A DNA stretch of 64,000 bases, from positions 595,254 through 659,253 of the forward strand of contig NZ_AP018314.1 of assembly GCF_002368075.1 (NCBI RefSeq), written 5' to 3'. The notes beneath the pieces are model-generated. The model did not search any database, was not told the origin of the DNA, and saw nothing but the letters and a program-made list of their open reading frames with translations. This document shows, one piece after another, positions 37,658 to 48,947 of this stretch; the first letter of the stretch is position 1, and the number at the start of each line of letters is the position of its first letter. The stretch comes from Sphaerospermopsis kisseleviana NIES-73. Its GTDB lineage: Bacteria > Cyanobacteriota > Cyanobacteriia > Cyanobacteriales > Nostocaceae. The translations under genes were made by a program, and so were the position numbers.

Positions 37658-38518
37658 ATGTCTATCATCGAAAATTCCTGGACACACGCTTATATCACCA
37701 CCAATGGCATCAAATTACATTATGTCACCCAAGGGGACGGACCGTTAATGTTAATGTTGCATGGTTTTCCAGAATTTTGGTACTCGTGGCGGCATCAAAT
37801 ACCCCCATTTTCTCAAGATTACCACGTTGTTGCTCTTGATTTGCGTGGTTATAACGATAGTGATAAACCTCAAGCGCAGTCTGCTTATGTGATGGATGAA
37901 TTTGTTAAAGACATAGAAGGAGTAATCAAAGGTTTAGGATATGAAAGTTGTATTTTAGTCGCTCATGATTGGGGTGGTGCGATCGCTTGGAATTTTGCCT
38001 ACGCTCACCCTGACATGGTAGAAAAATTAATCATACTCAACCTCCCCCATCCCGCCAAATTTGCTCAAGGTTTAAGCACACCCCAACAATTATTACGCAG
38101 TTATTATATTTTCTTATTTCAACTGCCGTTGCTTCCTGAACTAATCCTGCAAGCTTCAGACTACGAAGCTATAGCCAAAGCTATTCAAGGTACAGCTTTT
38201 AATAAAAATGCTTTCACAAAAGCAGACATTGAAGCCTATAAAGACGCAGCCGCAAAACGAGGTGCAATGACAGCCATGTTGAACTATTACCGTAACATTT
38301 TTCAACAGGGTATCCTCCACAAACATTGGAGTATTCTGGAAGTTCCTACCCTGATGATTTGGGGAGAACATGACACCGCACTAGGTAAAGAACTTACCTA
38401 TGGTACACAAGAATACGTCAGAAACTTACAAATCAAATATATTCCTAATTCTGGTCATTGGGTACAACAAGAACAGCCTCAATTAGTCACAGAGTATATG
38501 CGCGAATTTCTTGGCTAA
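37658..38518 (+). CDS. Alpha/beta hydrolase, epoxide-hydrolase-like
   Basis: The 286-residue hydrolase contains the oxyanion-hole motif LHGFPEFWYSWRHQ (HGFPE), the nucleophile elbow AHDWGGAIAW (nucleophile Asp), an acid in WGEHDTALG, and the catalytic His in NSGHWVQQEQP. This is the epoxide hydrolase/haloalkane dehalogenase branch. The start was chosen at ATG 37658 because family homology begins there. In-frame TTG 37613 and ATG 37622 upstream are possible. The substrate is unknown. Confidence 0.88.
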   Translation: MSIIENSWTHAYITTNGIKLHYVTQGDGPLMLMLHGFPEFWYSWRHQIPPFSQDYHVVALDLRGYNDSDKPQAQSAYVMDEFVKDIEGVIKGLGYESCILVAHDWGGAIAWNFAYAHPDMVEKLIILNLPHPAKFAQGLSTPQQLLRSYYIFLFQLPLLPELILQASDYEAIAKAIQGTAFNKNAFTKADIEAYKDAAAKRGAMTAMLNYYRNIFQQGILHKHWSILEVPTLMIWGEHDTALGKELTYGTQEYVRNLQIKYIPNSGHWVQQEQPQLVTEYMREFLG

Positions 38519-38823
38519 AACCACCTATTTATTAATAGTAAACAATACTCATTTACTTCTACAACAAAACTATGCTCAATGATACAAGTTAAAAATATTT
38601 AACACAAAATTTAACATTAGCTTAACATTAGCAATTTTCCAAAATTCAGTATTTAGAAATAGCTAAGACCTAACCCCAGTCATAGTTATAGCATTACTCA
38701 CCAACGGTTAAAACATCACATCTAATTTGTGAGATCAATCAACATTCTTGAGCCATTTAGTGAGATAATAAAGTTGTGAGGAAAATGAACGGGTACTATT
38801 ATCTAAAAGGAAGGGGGAATATT

Positions 38824-39297
38824 ATGAAACGCCAGCTATTAGCCGCTATAGCCTTAGCCGCTCCCCTGTTTTTTGCTAACTCAGTACAAGCAGGAAATAC
38901 CCAAGACCTACAAAAACTTTTATCCACTGGGGAATGTCCTAAATGTCAACTCTCAGGAGTTAACCTCAGAGGCGCTCATTTAATTGGTGCAGACTTACGA
39001 GGAGCAAACCTCCGGGGTGCTAACTTACAAGAAGCCAACCTCGAAGGTGCAGACTTAACAGGGGCAAATTTAACAGGTGCAAATTTAACATCTGCTTTTG
39101 TTACTAATGTCAATTTAAAACAAGCGAATCTTAATAATGCAAATCTCACCAATGCGATTATTAATGATTCCAACGTCTATCAAGCATCAATGAATAATCT
39201 CACCATTACTGATGCAGAAATCTATAATACTGCCATTGGTGTAGGTGGAGAAAATGCAGAAATTCCTGATTGGGATGACGTTGTTAAGGGTAATTAA
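38824..39297 (+). CDS. Secreted pentapeptide-repeat protein
   Basis: The protein has 157 residues from ATG 38824, preceded by a GGAAGGGGGAA ribosome-binding site. The signal peptide is KRQLLAAIALAAPLFFANSVQAG with AxA-type cleavage. A CPKCQL pair of cysteines follows. Then come about 14 pentapeptides of A(D/N)Lxx type (LRGAHLIGADLRGANLRGANLQEANLEG...), which form a right-handed beta-helix. It probably acts in the periplasm or thylakoid lumen. The function is unknown. Confidence 0.88.
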   Translation: MKRQLLAAIALAAPLFFANSVQAGNTQDLQKLLSTGECPKCQLSGVNLRGAHLIGADLRGANLRGANLQEANLEGADLTGANLTGANLTSAFVTNVNLKQANLNNANLTNAIINDSNVYQASMNNLTITDAEIYNTAIGVGGENAEIPDWDDVVKGN

Positions 39298-39299
39298 GT

Positions 39300-39525
<226 letters not shown>

Positions 39526-39540
39526 TAATAGATGAAAATA

Positions 39541-39573
39541 AGATACCCGCTTTCTTAAAGAAAGTGGGTATCT
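39541..39573 (-). terminator. Terminator of metK
   Basis: A long stem AGATACCCGCTTTCTT / AAGAAAGTGGGTATCT, 14 bp downstream of the metK stop on the minus strand, is followed by a T-rich stretch. Confidence 0.8.
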
Positions 39574-39586
39574 GGGTTTGATCGTT

Positions 39587-40861
39587 CTAAGTTAATGCAG
39601 GTGCGATCGCTTCAGAAAGAGACTTATTAGCCGCTTGCTTCAACACATCCACTTTATCAGTCCGTTCCCAAGGTAAATCTAAATCAGAACGTCCCAAGTG
39701 ACCATAAGCTGCAACGTCCTGATAAAAACGTCCGCCTCTTTCACTAGGTAAGTTGCGTAAATTGAAAGTGTGGATAATTCCTGCTGGACGCAGTTCAAAG
39801 TTATCTTTGACTAATTGCAGTAAGATTTCATCATCAACCTTACCAGTGCCAAAGGTATCCACAAAAATACTTACAGGTCTGGCTACACCAATAGCATAAC
39901 TTAACTGGACTTCGCATTTTTCAGCTAAACCCGCAGCCACAATATTTTTCGCCGCATAACGAGCCGCATAAGCCGCAGAACGGTCTACCTTTGTGGGGTC
40001 TTTACCAGAGAAAGCACCACCACCATGTCGGGAATAACCACCGTAGGTATCAACAATGATTTTCCGTCCTGTCAGTCCAGAATCTCCTTGAGGTCCACCA
40101 ATCACAAATTTACCAGTGGGATTGACTAAAAACCGTGTATCCTCAGTTGGTTTAACTGCAATATCGCCAAACACAGGCATGACTACCGCAGTCCACAGGT
40201 CTTCTTTAATCTTAGCTTGCACCGCCGCATCATCCGTAATATCCCCAATATTAGGTGTATGCTGGGTGGAAATTAAGATTGTATCAATACCTACAGGTTT
40301 ACCATCTTCATAAACTACGGTAACTTGGGTTTTACCATCAGGCCGCAAGTATGGCAAATCTCCAGTTTTCCGCACTGCTGCCAATCTTCGGGCAATGCGA
40401 TGAGCTAAACTAATGGGTAAAGGCATCAATTCTGGTGTTTCGTTACAAGCAAAACCGAACATGATACCTTGATCACCAGCACCAATTTTATCAAATAGTT
40501 CTTCACTATCAGCACTACGGGTTTCGTGGGCAGTATTTACACCTTGGGCAATATCCGGTGACTGCTCATCCAAAGCTACGAGTACACTGGCACTATTGGC
40601 AGAAAAGCCGTTAACTGCGTCAGTATAACCAATTTCCGCGATTTTTTTACGAGCCAGATTGACAAAATTTACATTGGCTTTGGTGGTAATTTCTCCAGTA
40701 ATTAATACTAATCCAGTATTAACAACTACTTCAGCCGCCACCCGGCTACTAGGGTCCTGTGTCAACAAAGCATCCAGAATAGTATCAGAGATTTGATCAC
40801 AGATTTTATCTGGATGACCTTCAGTTACAGACTCGGAGGTAAATAAATAGCGTCGAGACAA
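39587..40861 (-). CDS. metK: S-adenosylmethionine synthase
   Basis: The product is a 424-residue enzyme that makes SAM from ATP and methionine. Signatures are [21 protein letters not shown], the ATP-binding [12 protein letters not shown], and the [23 protein letters not shown] loop. Length and motifs are standard. It runs convergent with the pentapeptide gene and has its own hairpin terminator. No SAM riboswitch-like structure was evident in the short upstream region. Confidence 0.97.
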   Translation of the reverse strand: MSRRYLFTSESVTEGHPDKICDQISDTILDALLTQDPSSRVAAEVVVNTGLVLITGEITTKANVNFVNLARKKIAEIGYTDAVNGFSANSASVLVALDEQSPDIAQGVNTAHETRSADSEELFDKIGAGDQGIMFGFACNETPELMPLPISLAHRIARRLAAVRKTGDLPYLRPDGKTQVTVVYEDGKPVGIDTILISTQHTPNIGDITDDAAVQAKIKEDLWTAVVMPVFGDIAVKPTEDTRFLVNPTGKFVIGGPQGDSGLTGRKIIVDTYGGYSRHGGGAFSGKDPTKVDRSAAYAARYAAKNIVAAGLAEKCEVQLSYAIGVARPVSIFVDTFGTGKVDDEILLQLVKDNFELRPAGIIHTFNLRNLPSERGGRFYQDVAAYGHLGRSDLDLPWERTDKVDVLKQAANKSLSEAIAPALT

Positions 40862-41018
40862 AGGAAAATCCTCCTGGAATAACTGGAATAATTTTATTCA
40901 CTGACTAAATTTGGTTATTTTAGTTTCAGCTACTCATTTCTCAAATCATAACCATATTGACACAGAGAACAGGGAACAGGGAACAGGGAACAGGGAAAAA
41001 ATTTACTTTCTCCACAAC

Positions 41019-41055
41019 AAAAAAGGGGTACACCCACAGATGCAACCCCTTTTTG
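41019..41055 (-). terminator. Terminator of prk
   Basis: The hairpin AAAAAGGGGT / ACCCCTTTTT-type (stem ~10 bp, T-run on either strand) lies 22 bp after the prk stop on the minus strand. Confidence 0.8.
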
Positions 41056-41076
41056 TGTTTAACAACATTGCTGGTT

Positions 41077-42081
41077 CTAGACTTGAGCCGCTAACTTTGC
41101 TTCCTTAGCTGTCAATTGTTCATAAACAGCACGCATTTTTAAACCTGTCAACACTTGGAACAAACCAGTTCCATTATTAGAACCTGGATATTCACGGTGT
41201 TGCAGTAATAAGTGAGTCATCTCACCTGTGTATTTGGTAGATGTATTGCTCAGATGGTTTTCGATGTAAATTACTTCGTCCAGGTTGTCAAACTGACCAT
41301 CTACTTCTAAAACAGATACATAACGACCGTAGTACACATCAGAACCGTAGTAAAGCTGCATACCAGGGTAAGAACAGGTCAGTTTGCGTCCACAAGGAGT
41401 CCACTGAATGGTTGAACCTTCATCAAACAAGTATGCCGGATCAAACCCTTCCTTACCTTCTTTTTGTAACATCCGTACCCGCAATACTTTGCGCTCGGTA
41501 TCATTTTTGATCAAGTTTGTGGGTAATACCTGTAAAACCACATCCGCAAATTCTCTTTGTGGTTCAATGAATTTTTCAAAGTCAGGTTTACGAGAATTGA
41601 TTTGGGCTAATACATCTTCATAGCGGTGTCCACGTTCCGCCATATCTCGTTGAATCTTCCAGGCAATTTTGACTTCATCACTGATGTCAAAGTAAACACT
41701 GAAGTCTAGTAAGGCTCTCACTCGCTCATCATATAGAGGATGCAGCCCCTCAACTACTATAATGTGGTTGGGCTTAATCCGTTCTGGAGGATCAATCATG
41801 CCGGTTTCGTGGTTATAAATCGGCTTATCAACGGCATTACCTTCTTTTAGAGCTTTGATTTGCTCATACATGAGGTCAAAATTGTTTGCCCTGGGATCGA
41901 GTGCAGTGATACCAGTTTCTTTGCGTTGTTTACGATCAAGGCAATGATAGTCATCCAAGCAGATAACTGTCATTAATTCTTCACCAAATAAGTCGATCAA
42001 CCGACGCAAAAACGTAGACTTACCGCACCCAGAGTCTCCAGCTACTCCAATCAATACCACGCGTTCCGGCTTACTTGTCAT
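41077..42081 (-). CDS. prk: Phosphoribulokinase
   Basis: The 334-residue Calvin-cycle enzyme phosphorylates ribulose-5-P to RuBP. The P-loop is GDSGCGKST with redox Cys19; the second regulatory Cys41 is in VICLDDYHC. VVEGLHPLYDERVR is also conserved. The C-terminal cysteine pair CGRKLTC is as expected for the CP12/thioredoxin-controlled form. The start is preceded by AGGAGA. An inverted repeat GGTTTTACTC...GGGTAAAACC lies ~75 bp upstream (42151-42178) in the likely 5' leader. Confidence 0.97.
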   Translation of the reverse strand: MTSKPERVVLIGVAGDSGCGKSTFLRRLIDLFGEELMTVICLDDYHCLDRKQRKETGITALDPRANNFDLMYEQIKALKEGNAVDKPIYNHETGMIDPPERIKPNHIIVVEGLHPLYDERVRALLDFSVYFDISDEVKIAWKIQRDMAERGHRYEDVLAQINSRKPDFEKFIEPQREFADVVLQVLPTNLIKNDTERKVLRVRMLQKEGKEGFDPAYLFDEGSTIQWTPCGRKLTCSYPGMQLYYGSDVYYGRYVSVLEVDGQFDNLDEVIYIENHLSNTSTKYTGEMTHLLLQHREYPGSNNGTGLFQVLTGLKMRAVYEQLTAKEAKLAAQV

Positions 42082-44175
<2,094 letters not shown>

Positions 44176-44286
44176 TGTGGTCAATGCTCAATAGTAATTT
44201 AATTCCAAATTCTCAGCTTTAAGTTTGTAGGTGGGGCGATGCCCTGCCTACAATTGTTTTGTGTATATCGTTTGGGTGCAAAATCT

Positions 44287-45576
44287 GTGGGTGTTAAACT
44301 AGGAATATTAGGATTAGGTACTGTGGGAACGGGGACTGTACAATTGTTGCAGGACTTGGAAGGTCGTCACCCACTGTTGCAGGAAATCGAAATTTATCGC
44401 GTGGGAGTGCGATCGCTTGATAAACACCGAGATGTAGAACTACCATCGGGGGTAGTGACTACGGATCTAGAAGCAATTGTCAATGATCCAGATATAGATA
44501 TAATTGTGGAAGTCATGGGAGGATTAGAACCAGCGCGATCGCTGATCCTCACTGCTATTAAAAATGGTAAGCACGTAGTCACAGCTAACAAAGCTGCTAT
44601 TTCCCGATTTGGGGCAGAAATATTTACCGCTGCCAACGCATCTGGGGTATATGTGATGCTAGAAGCTTCTGTTGGTGGTGGTATCCCTGTGATTCAACCC
44701 CTCAAACAGTCTTTAAGCGTTAATAAGATTCATACTATCACTGGCATTGTTAACGGTACAACTAACTACATCCTTAGCCGGATGCAAACGGAAGGCGGCA
44801 ACTTCAACGATGTTTTGGCTGATGCTCAACGTTTAGGTTATGCAGAAGCTGACCCCACAGCTGATGTTGATGGCTTGGATGCGGCTGATAAAATTGCTAT
44901 TTTGGCATCTTTAGGTTTTGGCGATCGCATCAACTTGCAAGATGTCTATTGTGAAGGCATTCGCCAAGTCAGTAAGACCGATATTACCTATGCTGCTAAA
45001 TTGGGATTTGTGATTAAATTATTGGCGATCGCCAAAGGCCAAATCGGTGATAATTCTCAGCTATCAGTGAGAGTCCATCCTACTTTAGTACCCCAAACTC
45101 ATCCTTTAGCTAGTATCAATGGTGTTTATAATGCCATTCTTGTGGAAGGAGAACCCATTGGCCAAGTGATGTTTTTTGGACCTGGTGCTGGTGCTGGTGC
45201 TACTGCTAGTGCTGTCTGCTCAGATATTTTAAATCTGGTAGCGACGTTGAAAACTAATACCCCTAAAGTAAATCCCTTGTTAGCTTGTAGACATCAACAT
45301 TACTGTCAAATAGCGCCAATTTCTGAACTTGTTACCCGATTTTACACTCGTTTCCTCAGCAAAGACCATCCCGGAGTCATCGGTAAATTAGGAACTTGCT
45401 TTGGTAAATATGGCGTGAGTTTAGAGTCAGTCGTCCAAACCGGTTTTCAGGAAGAACTAGCAGAAATTGTCGTTGTCACCCACGATGTGAAAGAGGGCGA
45501 CTTTAGACAAGCTTTAGCCGAAATTCAAACCCTGGAAGCAATAGATAGCATTCCTAGCATTTTACGAGTGCTTTGA
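44287..45576 (+). CDS. hom: Homoserine dehydrogenase
   Basis: The enzyme has 429 residues. It has an N-terminal Rossmann fold (GILGLGTVGTGTVQLL), the catalytic domain with TANKAAISR, GIVNGTTNYILSRM and YAEADPTADVDGLDAADK, and a C-terminal ACT domain (RFLSKDHPGVIGKLGTCFGKYGVSLESV). It reduces aspartate semialdehyde to homoserine in Thr/Met synthesis. The start is set at GTG 44287, just before the glycine-rich strand. An ATG at 44239 lies inside a GTAGG...CCTAC repeat hairpin and is unlikely. ACT suggests threonine feedback (inference). Confidence 0.95.
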   Translation: MGVKLGILGLGTVGTGTVQLLQDLEGRHPLLQEIEIYRVGVRSLDKHRDVELPSGVVTTDLEAIVNDPDIDIIVEVMGGLEPARSLILTAIKNGKHVVTANKAAISRFGAEIFTAANASGVYVMLEASVGGGIPVIQPLKQSLSVNKIHTITGIVNGTTNYILSRMQTEGGNFNDVLADAQRLGYAEADPTADVDGLDAADKIAILASLGFGDRINLQDVYCEGIRQVSKTDITYAAKLGFVIKLLAIAKGQIGDNSQLSVRVHPTLVPQTHPLASINGVYNAILVEGEPIGQVMFFGPGAGAGATASAVCSDILNLVATLKTNTPKVNPLLACRHQHYCQIAPISELVTRFYTRFLSKDHPGVIGKLGTCFGKYGVSLESVVQTGFQEELAEIVVVTHDVKEGDFRQALAEIQTLEAIDSIPSILRVL

Positions 45577-45771
45577 AGAGATAGATGACTGGGGACTGGG
45601 GACTGGTGACTGGTGACTGGGGAAGAAAATTAAAAGTCAAAAGTCAAAAAATAGGGAACAGGGAACAGGGAACAGGGAACAAGAAATATTTATTTTGCTC
45701 CTGCCTTCTGCCTCCTGCCTCCTGCCTCCTGCCTTTTGCCTCCTGCCTCCTGCCTCCTGACTGCTTAAAAA
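45577..45771. repeat. Heptamer repeat blocks
   Basis: 'ggggact', 'gaacagg' and 'ctcctgc' heptamer arrays lie between the convergent hom and CAAD genes. Short open frames through them are not genes. Confidence 0.85.
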
Positions 45772-46221
45772 TTAAGATTCCGAAGAGTCTTTACCTACAA
45801 CTTGTGATTTGAGGGTTGTAATTTCACTGGTTAACTCTTGCCGAGTTGAAGCTTTGAGTAAATAGCGATACACAAACCAGGCAGAATAACCAATACCAAT
45901 CAATTCAAAGGTAGGTGCTACCAAGGGAATACCATTGAGAGAATCTAGTACAGCCAGTAAAACCTTAACAGTGACAATTGCTGTAATCACTAAACCAATG
46001 CTAATTATAGGCTGCTTGTATTGATTAAAGAAGTTACCCACATAGTCAGGTAATGTGCCTAAAAAGCCAGAAACTTGCTGCCCATATTTGAGCCATTGCT
46101 CTTGAGACTGTACAGGAGGCTGTAGTTTGGTGATGCTTCCTGCTTGGGTGTTGATATCTGGGATTGTTGTTTCTTTTGACTTGGTTTCTGTATATTCTGG
46201 TTCTTGCATTTTCACTTCCAT
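45772..46221 (-). CDS. CAAD-domain (CURT-like) membrane protein
   Basis: The protein has 149 residues. A disordered polar N terminus is followed by an amphipathic helix (LPDYVGNFFNQYKQPIISIG), two TM helices (about 70-93 and 98-120; IGLVITAIVTVKVLLAVLDSLNGIPLVAPTFELIGIGYSAWFVYRYLL) and a short C-terminal helix. This matches the CAAD domain found on some cyanobacterial aminoacyl-tRNA synthetases and as standalone thylakoid CURT1-type curvature proteins. It probably shapes or binds thylakoid membranes. Confidence 0.85.
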   Translation of the reverse strand: MEVKMQEPEYTETKSKETTIPDINTQAGSITKLQPPVQSQEQWLKYGQQVSGFLGTLPDYVGNFFNQYKQPIISIGLVITAIVTVKVLLAVLDSLNGIPLVAPTFELIGIGYSAWFVYRYLLKASTRQELTSEITTLKSQVVGKDSSES

Positions 46222-46434
46222 AATTTTGACAGTGGAGTTTTCTTAATCCTCACTATTCTGACCACAAGACTGTTTACTAAGCAATGGACTATTTCTCACT
46301 ATTAAAGCTATATTCAGCCAGATTCGTCAATTGGCTTTTTCATCTTGATTTTAATATGTAACAATTTTTAGGTTTGTTCAAATAGACTAGACATTATTGA
46401 CGCTCCCCACCTTAAAAGGACGGGGATTCTTGCT

Positions 46435-46812
46435 TCAATGAGCAACCATGCCCAAACTTGTTACCAAATCTGGGTAGAGGGTCATCTCTCCACAAGCGTT
46501 AACACTTCGGCTTCGCTCAGTGTAAAAAGTTTCCGTCCGCCCGACGGTACTTAAATCATAGCCTGTCTGTTTTAGTGCCTTCGCCAAAATATTGATTGCA
46601 GCGTTGTGGTCCCGATCAAGAACACACCCACAGTTACAAACATGAGTTCTAACTGACAGTGATTTTTTGACAATTTCTCCACAATTAGCACAATTTTGAG
46701 AAGTATATTGTGGTGTAACTGGTACAACCACACGCCCGTAAATCTTCCCAAAATATTCTAACCATTGAGTAAACAGCGACCAACTAACATCACTAATTGA
46801 CTTGGCTAATAC
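46435..46812 (-). pseudogene. TnpB C-terminal remnant with repeat insertion
   Basis: The remaining frame encodes the end of a TnpB: SLFTQWLEYFGK...YTSQNCANCGEIVKKSL, a C4 zinc ribbon, and DRDHNAAINIL with the last catalytic Asp. The reading frame breaks near 46812 (a TAG in frame), and the N-terminal two-thirds are gone. After the RuvC end the frame contains FYTERSRS, product of a TERS-type dispersed repeat inserted into the gene. The hairpin-rich right end ('ccccaccttaaaaggacgggg', ~46405-46428) typical of such elements is kept, so a guide-RNA-like transcript could persist. Confidence 0.8.
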
Positions 46813-47069
46813 GATAAAGTATCTCTACCAAGTTCCGATAATTTATCGGGCGTGGTTTTGGCTCACTCGATTTTCTTATAAGTCCATGCTATTATCTGGA
46901 AAAGAATGATTTAATCCTGTTATCCAAAAGGATAAATGATAATTTAATCATATTTAAAGTCATTATCAAGGTTAAACTTGGTTGGTGATATTTGTAGGAA
47001 GGTTAAGAAAATGCTGGGATACCAGATCAAAAGCTTTACCTTGTTGACAAAAGTTGGGAAAGCAAAAAA

Positions 47070-48755
47070 GTGTCAACTCAAGAGCCAAAAATAGATGAAC
47101 TTCCAACAATAGAATTTCCCTCCCGTGGGAAACTTAAAGCTAGTTCATGGCGTATCCATCAAAAAATTGGCTATGGCTACTTTGTAGCTATTGGAATAGG
47201 CTTTTTTGGTTCCTTGACAGGGTTAGTGCTGGCCAACTACTACCGAGGCAGAGAAGTCCGACAGTTCCATCAAGCTAAACAGCAAGAACAACTACTGAAT
47301 AATTATAAAAATGCCATATTTGAGGCACAGTTGCATAGCGCGAATTTAGTGGCTGTTTTAGAAAATACACAAAAGCGAACCCAGAAAAAAGATGAATTAC
47401 TGACTTCTTTTGCTGAAGCTCAAAAATTAGACACAAATATCAGCGCATATATTAGCAGTAAGCCCGAGACTTTAGCTGCCAATAGCAACACTTTACAAAC
47501 TTTATTATCAGATTATTCTAGTAATTTTAAAGTTTATATTGAGCAAGTAGAAAAAATTTTACAAAAACTTGATAATAATGCTTTACAGTCTGAACAAGTA
47601 GAAACTGTACGCAAAGAGTTACTGGAAGTTATGAACAGTAACACTGTCGAGGATCTAGATAATTTATCAAATAAGTTGACGAGAATTTTAAGAACGGCGC
47701 AAGAACAAGAACAGGATAGGCAAAACGATGTAGAGGAAGCGAGATTTGTAGAAAGAACAATTTTTATAGTCAGTATGCTGCTATCTGTGGCTATTGCAGC
47801 TGTGGTAGCTTGGCGTACCAGTCGAGCGATCGCTGAACCTGTAATTACTGTCACTCAAGTAGCTGAACAAGTGGCCAAAAAATCTAATTTCGATTTACGC
47901 GCTCCCATCACTACTGATGATGAAATTGGCTTGCTGGCTAAATCTCTCAATCGCTTGATTGAGCGAGTATCTGAACGCACTAAACAACTCGAACAAGCCA
48001 AAGAATTAGCTGAAGCTGCCAGCACAGCAAAAAGTCAATTTCTCGCTAATGTCAGTCACGAGTTACGCACACCGTTAAATGCAGTTATTGGTTTAAGTCA
48101 ACTTTTGCAAGATGATGCTGCTGATTTTGCTGCATCCCCAGATTTTATCACTGATTTAGAAACTATCAATTCTGCCGGTAGACATTTACTAAAACTCATT
48201 AACGATATCCTGGATGTGTCAAAAATCGAAGCTGGGAAAATGACTCTTTACCCAGAGACATTTGATATTACAAATTTGATTAATAATGTTGTTCTCACAG
48301 TTAAACCAGCTATGGAAAAAAATGGCAATACTTTACAGGTGGACTGTGATGATAATCTAGGGACAATGTATACTGATCAAACCAGGATGCAACAAGTATT
48401 ATTAAACTTACTCAGTAATGCGGCTAAATTTACCACTAACGGCAAAGTGACTTTGACGGTTAAGCATGAAAAAATCAAATTACGTCAAGACGCGCCCTTG
48501 AGTGTAATTAGTTTTACTGTAACTGATACAGGAATTGGAATGTCCCCTAGTCAGCAGCAGCAGCTATTTCAACCTTTTACCCAAGGAGATAATTCCACTA
48601 CGAGGAAATATGGCGGTACTGGGTTAGGATTGGCTATTAGCCGTCATTTTTGTCAAATGATGGGGGGTGAGATTATTGTCAAAAGTCAGCTTGGTGCTGG
48701 TTCAACCTTTAAAGTCAATTTACCTTTGACGGTGCAGGTGACAGGTGACAGGTGA
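47070..48755 (+). CDS. HAMP-containing sensor histidine kinase
   Basis: The protein has 561 residues from a GTG start. TM1 is at about 34-56. A periplasmic coiled-coil sensor with a 'CHASE3-like' helical look follows (about 60-215). TM2 is about 222-244, then HAMP and a short coiled coil (LEQAKELAEAASTAK). HisKA has the phospho-acceptor in FLANVSHELRTPLNAVIG. HATPase has LLNLLSNAAKF, DTGIGM and YGGTGLGLAIS. There is no attached receiver domain and no adjacent response regulator, so the partner is elsewhere. The C terminus ends in the 'caggtga' heptamer array, which may have altered the last few residues. Confidence 0.9.
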   Translation: MSTQEPKIDELPTIEFPSRGKLKASSWRIHQKIGYGYFVAIGIGFFGSLTGLVLANYYRGREVRQFHQAKQQEQLLNNYKNAIFEAQLHSANLVAVLENTQKRTQKKDELLTSFAEAQKLDTNISAYISSKPETLAANSNTLQTLLSDYSSNFKVYIEQVEKILQKLDNNALQSEQVETVRKELLEVMNSNTVEDLDNLSNKLTRILRTAQEQEQDRQNDVEEARFVERTIFIVSMLLSVAIAAVVAWRTSRAIAEPVITVTQVAEQVAKKSNFDLRAPITTDDEIGLLAKSLNRLIERVSERTKQLEQAKELAEAASTAKSQFLANVSHELRTPLNAVIGLSQLLQDDAADFAASPDFITDLETINSAGRHLLKLINDILDVSKIEAGKMTLYPETFDITNLINNVVLTVKPAMEKNGNTLQVDCDDNLGTMYTDQTRMQQVLLNLLSNAAKFTTNGKVTLTVKHEKIKLRQDAPLSVISFTVTDTGIGMSPSQQQQLFQPFTQGDNSTTRKYGGTGLGLAISRHFCQMMGGEIIVKSQLGAGSTFKVNLPLTVQVTGDR

Positions 48756-48832
48756 CAGGTGACAGGTGATGGGTGACAGGTGATGGGTGATGGGTGATAG
48801 AGTTAAGAGTTAAGAGTTAAGAGTTAAGAGTT
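48734..48832. repeat. Heptamer repeats CAGGTGA and AGTTAAG
   Basis: About eight 'caggtga'/'tgggtga' units are followed by four 'agttaag' units. The first array starts inside the 3' end of the histidine-kinase gene. Confidence 0.85.
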
Positions 48833-48947
48833 TGTTGGAATCTGATATTTCCTTACCCAAGTTGCTGAGGATATTGTAGTCTGACCAATAGCTACAATTG
48901 ATAAATGTCATTTTACAGATATCACTGCATCGCTCTTTCACACACCT

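Noticed and set aside
40862..41018. Possible SAM riboswitch before metK
   Set aside because: The upstream region is short, contains 'gaacagg' heptamers and no conserved SAM-I/SAM-II/SAM-IV core that I can recognise.
41056..41076. tRNA-like 'ggttctagacttgagccgc' near the prk 3' end
   Set aside because: It does not fold as a cloverleaf and overlaps the prk terminator and coding end; no tRNA gene was found anywhere in the window.
44239..44286. Upstream ATG extension of homoserine dehydrogenase
   Set aside because: The extension is encoded by a GTAGG...CCTAC repeat hairpin and is absent from the conserved fold; GTG 44287 fits the family start.
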